Shown here in pieces: positions 1-12,007 of a stretch of DNA of 64,000 nt (position 1 is its first letter; each line of letters begins with the position of its first letter). The DNA lies in assembly GCA_963995505.1 (NCBI GenBank), contig OZ023194.1, forward strand, positions 10,784,428 to 10,848,427. The letters run 5' to 3'. Under the pieces are notes generated by a model. That model was not told the DNA's origin. It ran no database searches and was given only the letters and a program-made list of their open reading frames with translations. Made by a program: the position numbers and the translations under genes. The DNA comes from Hypericum androsaemum. Taxonomy: Eukaryota > Streptophyta > Magnoliopsida > Malpighiales > Hypericaceae.

Positions 1-1040
1 CTATTGACAGCTTCCTTCCAGAGAAGAGCATCTGGACTGGACAATGCCTCTTGGATTGTCCTGGGTTCATTTTCTAACGCATAGGTTAGATAATCCGGAC
101 CGAACGATTTGGTTACCTTCGTCCGTTTACTACGTCTAGGTTCATCATCTTTCTGATTTGATCCTTGCGTAGTCTCGTGAGCCCTTTTCTTCGGACTTGC
201 TTCCTTTCTTTCCTTATTAGGAAAGCTATCTTCAAAAAACATTGCGTTCCTTGATTCTATGACCATTCCCGTGTTTATCTCAGGGTTTTCAGATTTATGT
301 ACCAAGAATCGATAAGCACTACTATTTTGTGCATATCCGATAAAGATGCAATCAATGGTCTTGGGTCCTATTCTCACCTGTTTAGGCTTAGGTACTTCGA
401 CCTTTGCTAGGCACCCACACTTTAAGGTAACCGTAGGAAGGCTTCCTTCCTTTCCATAGTCCATATGGGGTTTTATCCCTTTTCTTGTGTGGCAATTTGT
501 TTAGAATGTGGTTAGCTGAGAGCACAGCTTCCCCCCACATGTTCTGGGGTAAGCCCGAGCTAATCAACATAGCGTTCATCATCTCCTTAAGAGTTCGATT
601 TTTGCGTTCAGCTACGCCATTCGATTGAGGTGAGTATGGAGCAGTCGTCTGATGAATAATGCCATGTTCTTGACAGAATTCCTCAAACGGAGCTACATAT
701 TCTCCTCCTCGATCACTTCTGATCATTTTGATTTTCACGCTGAGTTGATTTTCAACCTCATTCTTATATCTCTTAAAAGCATCAAGAGCTTCGTCTTTGC
801 CCTTTAGGAGATATACGTAACAGTATCTCGTGCAATCATCGATAAACGTGATGAAGTATTTCTTACCGCCTTTAGTTTGCACATGTTTCATATCGCAAGT
901 GTCCGTATGAATTAACTCTAAAGGCGTAGTACTTCTTTCCACCGAATGGAAATGTGCTTTGGTCATTTTAGCCTCCACACATACTTCACATTTATCGGAT
1001 GGGTTGAACTCTAGATTCGGTAATAAATTTAAACTCTTTT

Positions 1041-1420
1041 CATGCCTTTTCATGCCTTTTCATGCCTTTTCTTGCCTTTTCATGCCTTTTCTTGCCTTTT
1101 CATGCATTTTCTTGCCTTTTCATGCATTTTCTTGCCTTTTCTTGCCTTTTCATGCATTTTCTGGCCTTTTCATGCGTTTTCTTTCCTTTTCATGCCTTTT
1201 CTTGCATTTTCTTGACTTTTCTTGCCTTTTCTTGCCTTTTCATACCTTTTCTTGCCTTTTCTTGCCTTTTCTTACCTTTTCTTGCCTTTTCTTGCCTTTT
1301 CTTGCATTTTCATGCCTTTTCTTGCATTTTCATGCCTTTTCATGCCTTTTCATACCTTTTCTTGCCTTTTCATGCCTTTTCTTGCCTTTTCTTGCCTTTT
1401 CATGCCTTTTCTTGTCTTTT
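1041..1420. repeat. 10-bp minisatellite, 38 units in perfect phase
   Basis: Thirty-eight consecutive 10-bp units, consensus CWTGCCTTTT on the plus strand, fill 1041-1420 with no indel. Variants are substitutions only (CATGCATTTT, CATACCTTTT, CTTACCTTTT). The array lies inside the copia integrase region, between the His pair (HGRLGHVN) and the Cys pair (CEVC) of the HHCC zinc finger. Because 380 is not a multiple of three, the flanking coding segments are out of frame with each other. Long open frames across the array on both strands come from the repeat and are not genes. Confidence 0.97.
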
Positions 1421-2811
1421 CATGTAGCGAGTTTAGATTTACGTGTCCTAATCTACCATGCCATAAATTAGAACACTCGGCCAAGTAAGAAGAAGCGTTA
1501 ACTTTATTTTCACCGTTAAAGGTGCGATGTACAGTTATTACATTCATCTTAAACAGTCCCCTTTCTAGATAACCCTTTTCTATGAATAGACCCGCTTTGG
1601 TCAGTACAAACTTATCAGCCTCAAATACAAGCTTAAGACCGGCTTTGCTTAACAGTGAGCCAGAAACTAAGTTCTTGCGAATGTCTGGGACATGCAGTAC
1701 ATCCTTGAGGGTCAGCTCCTTTTCTGAGGTCAGCTTCAGGACCACCTTACCCAGACTGACGATCTTGGACGTTGCAGAGTTTTTCATGAACAGCTTTCGA
1801 CCGGTGATCGGAATATAGTTCGAGAACATCTCCTTGTCCGAGCAGACGTGGTGGGTAGCTCCAGTGTCCACGAACCACTCTCTCGGATTTTCCACCAGGT
1901 TGGCTTCAAACACCACAGCTGATAGATCCATCTGGGACAAGTCTTCAGCCAGGTTAACCTTTCCTTGGTCGTCCTTCTTCGGCTGGCGACAGTCCTTAGC
2001 CATGTGTCCGGGTTTGTCGAAGTTGTAGCAGTCGCCCTTGATCTTCTTTTTCTTCTTCGGCTCTTGCTTCTCCTGCTTATTCCCGGACTTCTTCCTCTTC
2101 TTGCTACCTTTTCCCTCGGCGAGGTGCACGGTGGTCTCGGGGTTGGCCTTGCCTTGCTTGATTTTGGACTTTCGGTTGTCTTCCTCGATCCTAAGTCTCA
2201 CGATCAGGTCTTCTAGGCTCATGTCCTTCCTCTTATGCTTGAGGTAGCTCTTGAAGTCCTTCCAGAGCGGGGGGAGCTTCTCGATCATCGCAGCTACTTG
2301 GAAGGACTCGCTGAGTTACATCCCTTCAGCTTGGATCTCGTGAAGGATCAGCTGCAACTCCTACACTTGGTCGATGACCTTCTTGGAGTCCACTATCTTG
2401 AAGTCGAGGAATCGTCCGACGATGAATTTCTTCGTCCCGGCATCCTCCGTTTTGTACTTCTTCTCGAGTGAACTCCACAGCTCTTTAGCGGTCTTGGCTT
2501 TCGCGTAAACGTTGTAGAGCGTGTCGTCTAATCCATTCAGGACGTAGTTCCGGCATAGGAAGTCGCTGTGACTCCATGCATCGAGGGCATTGATCTTTTG
2601 TTGATCTGCCTCATTTTTTGCCACCTTCGGATCCTCTTCCTTCAAGAATCGGACCAGGTTGAGCGTCGTCAGGTAGAACAACATCTTCTGTTGCCACCTC
2701 TTAAACTCGGTACCGTTGAACTTGGCCGGCCTTTAGGCGTGGACAGTTCCCGGGACCGCTGGTGCTGTGCTTGTCGATGCCATCTTCAAGTACACAATCT
2801 CGTCTTACGAT

Positions 2812-3452
2812 TGTTGTTTCGGAGGGTTAGTGTACTTGATTAGGATCTTCGGCAGTCGAGGCAAGTGTTGGACACTTTCTCCATAAGACGAGATTGCCCC
2901 GTATATTTCAGTGCGGTACGGGCTTCGGCAATCGTCCCCAAGATACAACGGCTGTTTAGGGCATTTCCAAGAACGTTGCACACGTATCTCAAAACTTTTG
3001 GGCGAACCCTTATATACCCAGAACTTTCGGACTCTTTTCTTAGTGAAGAACGGGGGAAAGAAGAAGACAACAAAGTTCGAAAATGTAATTGCTGCTCGGA
3101 TGAGAATTATGGCAAGGGGGCAGGCCTATTTATAGGCTTGGAGGAAATGCAAAATACTTAAGGCTCCTCCAGCTCCTCGCGACGATGCGCACGTGCCAAG
3201 TGCGCGAGCGCGTGCTCTAATCACCGTCCTCGCAGGCAGCTAGCGGTGGGTCAGTCTTTGGGTGGTCAACCAAGTTTGAGAGGTAAGGAGTGGAGTTCCT
3301 TATAAACAAGGAAATCCTCCTTGCTCTAATCAATGTGGTATTGCACTTTTCCATTTCCCTTTTGGGCTTCCACTTTGGACCTTACTATTTTGGGCTTCTA
3401 CTTTGGGCCTTACCATTTTGGGCTTGCATTGAATTTTCATTCAAACCCAACA
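2812..3452 (-). repeat. 5' LTR of the left copia element
   Basis: On the minus strand this 641-bp segment starts TGTTGGG at 3452 and ends CAACA at 2812, the usual TG...CA form. A TATA box (CCTATAAATAGG, plus-strand 3125-3136) sits mid-LTR. A block around 3145-3185 is almost identical to the 3' LTR of the other copia element near 60140-60175, which shows relatedness. The sequence just after the LTR (ATCGTAAGACGAG, 2799-2811) is shared with the second element but does not match the common initiator-Met primer site that I know. The matching LTR lies outside the window. Confidence 0.85.
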
Positions 3453-6400
3453 TAAAGCAAATACAAAATCAATATCAATGGCAAAGATGAGCACAATATA
3501 CCCTAACGAGTTGCTAAGCGTCAGTTATTAATTTTATTAAGACTTAACTAGTATTCAGAGTTGTCTTATACGACTACATACCGCTCTCTCTAAGAGCAAA
3601 ATTGTACTTCAACCTAAGAAATTAATTCAGCTCTCACGGTAAACCAACACTACTTCTAAACCTAAATCCAGTTACAAAGTTCTCTCCTTACGGATCATCC
3701 CTTAATAGTGAGATCTCTCTTCGTATATCTTAAGATATATTATTCGACCTTTCTGCTACCCCCAACTACCTTTCAGATTTCTCAGGGATAATTTGATTAG
3801 AAGTTTACTTGATAAGACTCAACCAAGCATTGCTTCTGCATGCACTAATCGCCTTTCAGATTTCTTAGTGATTACTTGATTCAAAATCTAGTTAATCAGG
3901 TTAGATAAGCTTTACGTTCACTGAATAACAACTAATACTCTAGATATTCAATCTATAACATAACCTACAGGCATCGAGCTCAACAAAGAGACTACTCACT
4001 ACTCATAATAATCATGTATAACATAATAGTAAAAAGCTAGGAAAGAAATCACTGAATGAGATAGCCTTCAAAGCACCAATGTAGATTAGCTTACGTAAAT
4101 TTGTAAAAAATGATGTCCCTTTGCTCTAGACCTAAGGGGTTTATATAGAGCTAGGATGAAAAATACCTAAACGAGCAGAAATTTTTTTTGTCTTGAGCTT
4201 CAAGTTTCGTGCACTTCATTAACTCCTCTCCTTTTTTCTACCAAAGAGAATTTGCTCTTATGGTACAAGGGAAGGGTTGGGTAGGGAGTAATTAGTGTTC
4301 AAATCCTAGTCCTCATCAAATTTACTTATAAAAAAGGACTCTTCATTTTTCTTGGATCCACCACGAGAAATGCCAACTGTGTTGGTCCCTTAACTTCCGA
4401 GACTTCCAACTTAACTTTGACCTTTTTTCAAACCACATTTGGATATATTTGTCTAAGAAATAAAAAATTATAGATATATGTCTTATCTTTCTATAGGAAT
4501 CGAAATCACATTAATTTGATACTCGAGTAGAAAGTTATGATTGTTTTATCGAGATAGGTTTGACACAAATCAGCGAATAATTTTCCGCTGCAACAAAGTC
4601 CTAGCTAATAACTAGTTTTGAAAGTCCTATTAATATTGTGAATCACTAATTAAAATTTCTTAATTAAAAAATGATTAACAAGCTAAATTCATAGTTTCAT
4701 AATTTAATAATGTAGCCAACTAACGATTTTTCTGACTAATTTGTAATATAAATTAAGATTAGTATGAGTTTGGGGACCATCCTTCAGTTGGTAGAGTTTG
4801 GGGACCATACTTCAGTTAATATAAATTCATATAATGTAGCCAACTAACAAGCTAAATTCATAGTTTCAGAATTTAATAATTCAGAATTTAAATAAGGTAT
4901 ACGTACAGATTGCAAGATGCTTAAGTTGGTATAAGTTAGGGGACCATCCTGCGATTCGTGAATTTCGAATTGATTTGATCAGTATTAGACGAGTTTATTA
5001 ATCTAATAACAACTGGGAAATAATATAGTACTTTTTCTGGTTGAATTAACGTTATAAATTACTTAAGCTCTTAGACTGTTGTATTTGATTAATATGTTAA
5101 ACAATATTTTTTTATTATTATCTAAAATCCAGATATATACTGTATCGACTAATTCAGATTCGATGTAGATATAACTTTTGAAGGTAAACAATACGTCATT
5201 ATGTTATGCTTGGAAAGTAAATGCACCCATCTTAAACTTATTCACTGAATTTATTATTGCTTGTATTGCATTAACTATATAAGCACTGAAATCCATCTTG
5301 GAATTAATTAAACTGGATACTTTCGGCTAGAGTGTAAACAGTTTAAGTAGTAAAAAAATGTTTGCCAAAAAGTTCCCAGTGAAAAGAATTGTAATTAACA
5401 AATCAGATTAAGCTAATTGCAATAGTTTAGAATATTCTTTTTTTAGAAAAATAGTTTAGAATATGTAAGATATGTTTAGTACTTACTCGGGTAAATGTTA
5501 AAAGTACAGCGTTATCATAATTATATGTCTTCACGGAATCCACCGACTCTGGGCTATCTTACAAATTCGAAGTTGACTTGGTCTTGCTCTAGAGTCTTAA
5601 CCGAAGTGGGACCAGAACAATTCGGCCCAAATAGCTTTTTGTTCGTGTGTTTTTTTTCCTTTTTTGTCAAAATCACATAATACTTAAATATTTAATAGAT
5701 TGACTTATCCATCTTTGAGTCAAGTGGGGAATGTCGAAAAGGCTTTTTGGGGTTCGTAGCTAATGCACGGGGTAATTTCCTTTGGGTTTATACCTTAGGA
5801 TTGTGGTTCCAACTTGATTTGAATGTTCGTCTGTTCAATCAAATATTTGGCTAACTGTGTTGAGATAATAAGTGAAAGGTGTCAAAACCATTCTAAAAAA
5901 TGTAAACAACAACAATATCAAACAGGAGAGAAAATCTGATAGGAAAATATATGAGTTTGATGCAGTCGGGAGAAGAGAACCCAAGATTCGCACATATCTA
6001 ATAACTTGACATCAACATCATTGTTAAAATTCATAATAAATATTTGGATCAGACGATCATCTACTATTGACAAACTTTTACGATGATCAGAACAATAAGA
6101 CTTTCACGTAAAAGTGGTTTGTTTTTTTCTAAACTAAATCTCACGTTGCTCTTTGAGATGAGGAGAAGAGAACTATTTAGTATATCGACGACCATAACTT
6201 TTAAATTTTTATTTTTTGACCAACTAAGATTTTCATAATCTCCTTAATGTTCTAATAATTAGTATATGCTCATTAAACTCATATCAGTCCATTATCATTA
6301 AAGTCTTGAGTTTCCTAAATTGTAGATCAGCTCATAATAACCAATTTAGTCAAATAGCTGATAAAAATAATATAATAATATGTTGTTCATTATATTAGGA

Positions 6401-6994
6401 AATAAATTCTTAAAATAGTGAGTTTGTATATAAGTGTACAAAATATATCGATTTTACAAAGAATAAAATAAAAAATTTAAAACAATAAAATTAAATCCCG
6501 GTAGCAATTCACAATAATACAAGTCAAACATTACAAAATCAACTAAGAACAAATAAATGATTAGTATATAGTCAACCGACAATTATTTTGTTTCTTCACC
6601 TTCCCTTGCTAGAACTTTGCCAAATGATTAAATAATTACGGTATGTCTTGATTAGTACACATGACCAGTATTTAGGAACCTCTAAGTTCTCTTTCTTAAA
6701 AATTGAGAACACTCGTTTTTGTGAATAATAATAAAATTCGAGAACACCCTCAATGATTTTTTCATTCAAAATATTTAAATACAAAATTTTGAGCCAACTT
6801 ATATTGATTTCCGCAATTAATTTGTAGGAGCGAAAATGTAACTTTTCATAGTTGTGGTCCAAAGTTCACCCCAGTTGGATACTTGGCCAGGTCTTTTTTT
6901 ATTTTGTCCAAAAGAAAACTGAATACTTCAACTAGGCCCAGTTGGCCTTTGGTTTGGGCTGTACCCAGTATTCAGAAACTGTACAAAGAGAAAA
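3453..6994. other. AT-rich intergenic stretch, no gene seen
   Basis: I find no convincing coding sequence here. A 28-bp near-perfect tandem duplication lies at 4766-4821 (unit begins GAGTTTGGGGACCAT). A related third copy is near 4930, and a block starting TAATGTAGCCAACTAAC recurs at about 4709 and 4836. This suggests small local duplications or an old element. The rest is low-complexity AT-rich sequence. Confidence 0.6.
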
Positions 6995-7982
6995 GGGAAA
7001 AATCTCATTTAGTACTCTGTAATTTTATATTTTTAGAATTTAGTCCATGTGTTTCAAATTGGGAATTCAATCAGTTCTGGTTTACACATTTTTTTTCCGG
7101 GCAGGTCCAAGCGTCTTGAAACGTCATCATTTTTACCCGACATGGCGGACCGAGTAGGATTAGTTTCTGCTTACATGTAAGGTGAATAATTACCTAAACA
7201 GTCCTTAATTTATTTATATCTTTTTCAAAAAACCCATTAAAAACATCTCAAATCTTCCCCTTCCTTCTCTCCTCTCACCTTTGTCCCCATCTCCTCCTCC
7301 TTCCAGAAGAAAGAAAAGGGGGAGAATGGTTTAGAAGCTAAAAAGCCCTCTAAAGATTGCAACTTTCGCCTTCACAATTTGAAATCTACGTTAGTTTTCC
7401 CTAAGGTTGGTGCCTTGATTAGCTAGCCCTTCTTTGGCCTCATCCTCCCTAGAAATCTCCATCGACCCACTTAACCCTTTCTTAAACACTAGCTTTCCCA
7501 CTTGCGAATTCCTCTCAAAGACATCGCCTTTCTTATTTTTTTCCTTCTAGAGGAGTAGCATTTTGTTGTGGGTTAAATTTTGTAGGAGCAATGGCACCAA
7601 TCTCTGTCCCATGTCCTAAGGAGGGATGTATTTTGGTGAGGATTCTTATTTCAGGTGTTTCCTATGTTATATGTGAACCAATCTGCATTGCCAGTCTGTG
7701 AAAAAAGATCGGGATTCGGGAGAGACCGGGCGGTGGTGGTTGAGAAGAAAGATCGGGATCGGGAGAGAGACCGGAAACGTGACCGTGACCAGGATAGAGA
7801 TCAGATGTCTGCCATGTGGGCACAAAAAATAGTACCATTTCGAGCATATTTGGCAAGGCAATCATCCAGGACCTGTCCGGGAAAAAATGTATAAGCCACA
7901 AGGGACTAAATTTCTAATTTGAAAATATATAGACTATATTCTGAAAATATAAAACTATATGGTACTAAATGAGATTTTTCTC
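6995..7982. mobile_element. Mutator-like element with long terminal inverted repeats (family I)
   Basis: The left end GGGAAAAATCTCATTTAGTA is matched by the inverted right end (TACTAAATGAGATTTTTCTC). The similarity continues inward for more than 70 bp (sense 'TTTCAAATTGGGAATT', inverted 'TTTCAAATTAGAAATT'). Flanks carry a probable 9-bp duplication, AAGAGAAAA (6986-6994) and AAGAAAAAA (7983-7991), though this is low-complexity. The interior shows no transposase. A short Arg/Asp-rich open stretch (RDRERDRKRDRDQDRDQ, about 7750-7810) could be a captured piece of an RD-repeat splicing-type protein, but this is weak. The element is probably non-autonomous. Confidence 0.78.
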
Positions 7983-8889
7983 AAGAAAAAAAAACCATTA
8001 CTGTCAACTCTTGTTCTCATCCGTGAATGTCGACTTTCTCATTATATTCCTTTCAAAAACAATTTTTTATTACTAGCGTTGGTATAAAATAATCGTCTTT
8101 TAGTAGAATTCGACGGCGCTTTTACTCACAAGTTTGATCAGGTCCACCATCCGACGAATGCAACAGCAGTGATGACTCATCACTTAACGAACAATTCGGT
8201 AGGACAGAATGTACTATTTTGCAGAAAGTAGTGGATAGGTTTGTCCTCTTTATATGACACGTATCCAAACTACTTTAGATGAAATGACAGGTTTGTTGGA
8301 GCGGAATTGATACATACGATGCCTTTGTTTTCGTGCAGGATTGAGTTAAGACTAAATAAAATTTATTCTTAAATGGGAATTAAATTTTGGATTGTTAAAT
8401 TTGATTATTTTTAAATTTGATGATCAATAACCTATGATTACATTTACATGTGAATTAATATTAATTTATATATAAATCGTTATTCAGGATAATTATTTAC
8501 GACTTGCTTGCGGTAGTTGTTATAAATCCCAGTTGTTTCAGAGAAAAAGTGTGAGGACATAGGTAGATTCGGAATAACCGTGCCAATAACAAGTATAATA
8601 AAGGCAAGTAATGTAGGTTGGTTTCTTTCTCTGGGAATGTTGTCATTGGGAGGAGTTAGGTGTATTTTGTTGTATACGAAGTTTTCTATTTAAATTATAC
8701 ATATATAAAAGAATGCATCCGAAATCGAGTTGAGACTACTTTTTTTTGAAAAAACAATTCTCATAAGTACCATTAAATTAAAAAAATTGAAATTCAGGAA
8801 AAAAAATGAAAAGTATGCATTATAAAAATTTTACGAGATAGAAGTTTTTTCATCTCTCTCGTGATTTGTTTAAAAGTCTAAATTCATTT
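7983..8889. other. Intergenic, no gene seen
   Basis: AT-rich sequence between two long-TIR elements. No coding frame with recognisable similarity and no further repeat structure that I can support. Confidence 0.5.
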
Positions 8890-8898
8890 TTTTGTAAT

Positions 8899-9980
8899 GG
8901 GAAAAGTCCACATAAGTACCCTGTAGTCTCACGTTTTCACAACGGGGTACACAATGGTTTCAAATTGGTAATCCCCGTGGTTTTCGAAAATTTCCTGCGG
9001 CAGGTCCAGGGCAGTTGTCCATCCATATGGTCTTCAAACGATGTCGTTTTTGGTTCTACGTGGCGGACACGTGGATACCGCATGGGATAAGTTAGTGCTG
9101 ACTTGTAACGTGGTCAAATAATTATTTAGTCCCCAATTTGTTTATATTTTTTAGAATAACCCATTATACACAAATCTTTTACCTAATTAGTTATTTAAAA
9201 AAACCCATCTGAGAGCAAGACCAAGTTTTAAAATAAACATTGTTTATCTTTCTCCACTCTGAAGAGGGAACAACGAGTTAGTTAATTTCGAGGTAACATG
9301 TTTTAATGGAAAAATAAAACCAAATAATTTTTTAATAAAAAATGTGATAACCTCTATTCAATTTTTCATAAACATAATTTTTTAAATGACCCTTATACCT
9401 TTCCAAAAAGTTAAAAAAACAAAAATCAACTGCTTTTTTGATCTGTCAGCATTCATTGGTCATCTTACTCTGTCCAACCTCAACCTTGAAGCCCCCGTTC
9501 GTCGGTCCAACCTCAACCTTCTCTGGTGAGAGAGGCAACCTCCAGTCGTCCTCTACCCTAATGCCATCTTCCTCTAGCCCCTCTCGACATCATCCGATGA
9601 ACCTAGGGGAAGGGGAGAAGACGAGGAGGTGTCTGAGCCGAACAACCACCAGCTAATCGACGAACGCCCATGGCTTCAGCAACTGACGAAAACCCATGGC
9701 CTCAATAAGCGACAAAGGAGGAGAGAGGGAGAACCTGCAATTTCCTTGGGGACTAAACATGTAATTAACCAAGTTACAAGTCATTCGTAATTTACGCACC
9801 CACGTGTCCGCTACGTTGGGAAAAAAATGACATCATTTGAAGACCATATGGATGGGAAACTGTTTTGGACCTGCCTCAGAAAATTTTTGAAAACCGCAGG
9901 AACTAAATTACCAATTTGAAACCACAGGGTACTCCGTTGTGAAAATATGAGACTACAGAGTACTTATGTGAATTTTCTCC
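8899..9980. mobile_element. Mutator-like element with long terminal inverted repeats (family I)
   Basis: The left end GGGAAAAGTCCACATAAGTA matches the inverted right end (TACTTATGTGAATTTTCTCC). Pairing continues for about 200 bp, including CCATATGG and the segment around the 'ACGTGGCGGACACGTGG' block. A 9-bp duplication with one mismatch flanks it: TTTTGTAAT (8890-8898) and TTTTCTAAT (9981-9989). The 9-bp duplication and long TIRs point to the Mutator superfamily. The centre (9440-9660) has short open stretches with no recognisable product, so it is a non-autonomous copy. Confidence 0.85.
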
Positions 9981-10165
9981 TTTTCTAATTATACTTCAGA
10001 ATATTTGTCCAATTTTTTTATTTCAAATAGTGGAGTATTAACTAAATATATTTTTATTACTGCAAAAATAATTCTACAGTGAGCACAATTTGACACCATA
10101 CTAACGTAGACTTTTATAAAATTTCATTTATTATTGACATTCGAACTCGGAACAATGATCAAAAC

Positions 10166-10281
10166 CATGGTTTTAAAAAATGACCCGGAGGCCGACCTGG
10201 GATTTTTCCCGTCCTCCGGGTCGGCCGGTTGGACCGGTCGAACCATCGGTCGGACCAAAATTTTTTATTTTAAATATTTTA

Positions 10282-10370
<89 letters not shown>

Positions 10371-10618
10371 GGTTAAAATATACATATTTTCCATAAAAAA
10401 GTAGACTTAATTTTTTATCTCTCCACTCTATAAATCTACTTTATTTATTTATTACTTTATAAAATTTTCAAATCAATTTTTTCCTCGAAAATCACCAAAA
10501 AAAAAGTAAATTTTGCCCATTTTTGTACTAACCGAGTTCGACCGGTCAGGATGGACCTCAAAATCGGCTGATCTGACTGAATTTGGTCCGGTTAATACAG
10601 ACACCGGTCAAAACCTTG
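10166..10618. mobile_element. CCGGT-rich subterminal-repeat DNA element, possible non-autonomous transposon
   Basis: Both sides of a (TA)n tract carry CCGGT-containing sequence in inverted orientation. The left side reads GGCCGGTTGGACCGGTCGAA near 10221, and the right side reads CGAGTTCGACCGGTCAGGAT near 10534. The outer ends are similar inverted sequences (CATGGTTTTAAAAAATGACC on the left, and TCAAAACCTTG on the right). No clear target duplication is visible, so the boundaries and superfamily are uncertain. A more decayed CCGGT-bearing piece lies near 22660-22850. Confidence 0.5.
10287..10367. repeat. (TA)n microsatellite
   Basis: An uninterrupted run of about 40 TA dinucleotides lies at the centre of the CCGGT-rich element. 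It can form a cruciform or hairpin and is likely polymorphic in length. Confidence 0.97.
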
Positions 10619-10716
10619 ATTGATAATTGTCATGCTACGAGCGCAAAACGACATAATTTTGTTGTTACAACTGTGGGACCCATTTGTAATTTTCAGAATT
10701 TGCCCAATTAGTTTAA

Positions 10717-12007
10717 GAGTAAATTCTCTCAGGTCCCTGGTGTTTGCTTAAATCACTATTTTAGTCCATGCTATTTCGAAATCTAAACTTTGATTCCATA
10801 GTTTACTTTTATTGTACTCTCAGGTCCCTGTTGTTGAATCGGAAATTTTTTCCGGCGAGGAAAGACCTGAAATGACCTATTTACCCCTCGGTTAAAAATA
10901 ATCAAAAAATTCTTCATTCTCTCCTCTTTCCTCCTTCCTCCCCTCTTCTCTCTCTTCGTCATCTTCATCCTCACCCCATCTTCATCTTCAACTACCTCTT
11001 TCCCAGAAAAATCAATTAAACAGTCAAAATCATATAATTAAACACCCAATGTTTTTGTGGCCCCCGTAATTTTATTTTCTTTGGGAAATTCAACATCTCG
11101 TCTTCTGGAAGAACTATAACAAGCACTGAACTTAACATCTCTAACTCTAACAAGCACTGAACTTAAAGACAATCCTAGACCTTCCACCGGTCTAAGTTCC
11201 TCCTCAAAGATACCATTTTCTTCTCGTCTCTAACTCTAATTTCTATTTTAGTATTTCTTACTGGTGAATTAAAGCAATAACTTCTTATCGACTTAGCCTA
11301 ATAAAAAGGGAAAGGAAGAATACCACCTTCAACCAGAGGGACGACACAAATACATGAATGGGAGTGACAAAGGAGCAAGTGGAGTCAACCCTCAAGTCAA
11401 AGCTGAATCATTCCCATCTCATAACCTTACTTTTCCTATTTCTCTCTTCCTCTTTCTGGGTCTGCGTGTCTTTTTCTTTTGTTGGGTTTTTGGAAGACCA
11501 TCTTTGTTTTTCATTCAATATTTGTCACATTTAGAACTGGGATCTTCCACGGTCTACTGCTTTGATTACAATTTTGGGTTATAGACACTTTTTATTCGCT
11601 TTTGTTCTGCTTAAATGTGGGTTGGATGTTTAATCCGGTGTTCATGGGTGTTTAATTAATTAGATTTTTTTATATTTACTTAGATGATTTTGGATATTTA
11701 ATTGATTTTCTTGGGGATGGAGGCGGTTGAGGATGAAGATAGGATTGAAGATGAGGATGAGGATGAGGATGAGGTGGAGAGAGAAAGGGGAGGAAGGAGG
11801 AAGGAGGGAAGCATTTTTAATTATTTTTAATTGAGGGACGAATGGGTCATTTCAGGTCCCTTCTCGTCGGAAAAATTTACTGATCCGACGACAGGGACCT
11901 GAGAGTACAATAAAAGTAAAATAAGGGATCAAAATTTTGATTTCGAAACAGCAAGAACTAAAATAGTAATTTAAGAAAATTCCAGGGACCTGAAAAAAAT
12001 TTGTCCC
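10717..12007. mobile_element. Mutator-like element with long terminal inverted repeats (family II)
   Basis: The left terminus contains CTCTCAGGTCCCTGG and the inverted right terminus contains TTTTCAGGTCCCTGG. Pairing continues for about 250 bp through 'ACTATTTTAGTCCATGCT' (inverted 'ACTATTTTAGTTCTTGCT'), a second CTCAGGTCCCTGT block and a polypurine/polypyrimidine stretch. TTTAA abuts both ends, but I cannot read a clean 9-bp duplication. The interior (11040-11700) has no recognisable gene. The right end is about 740 bp upstream of the MYB5-like start codon. Confidence 0.8.

Larger units (their letters stand above)
1..3452 (-). mobile_element. Ty1-copia LTR retrotransposon, 5' part (LTR, gag, protease, integrase, start of RT), degenerate
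   Basis: The element reads right to left: a 5' LTR at 2812-3452, a gag start at 2783, then gag, protease, integrase and the integrase-RT linker running off the window at position 1. Gag-type residues and a degenerate zinc knuckle (C-x6-GHMAKDC, with the second cysteine replaced by Phe) lie near 1990-2040. The protease motif [11 protein letters not shown] lies near 1840-1870. The integrase start has HGRLGHVN and CEVC, followed by the catalytic-core context [12 protein letters not shown]. The element is dead. Gag codon 17 is a stop (TAA) where the copy at 55351 has Glu. A 380-bp tandem array splits the integrase zinc finger, and a frameshift lies near 450 after YLKVW. The conserved linker ending in EALSSPDA and KEAVN runs to position 1. 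It belongs to the same broad family as the element at 54452-60389. Confidence 0.93.

Noticed and set aside
959..1488. Overlapping plus-strand open frames rich in Phe/Leu/Ser (FLAFSCLF repeats)
   Set aside because: They are translations of the 10-bp minisatellite, which lacks stops in all frames; the flanking sequence is copia integrase on the other strand.
7655..7894. Possible gene encoding an Arg/Asp-repeat protein
   Set aside because: It lies inside a Mutator-like element, is only about 80 codons and has low complexity; at best a captured fragment, noted with the element.
10173..10394. Open frames with poly-(Tyr-Ile) runs
   Set aside because: Pure (TA)n microsatellite translation.
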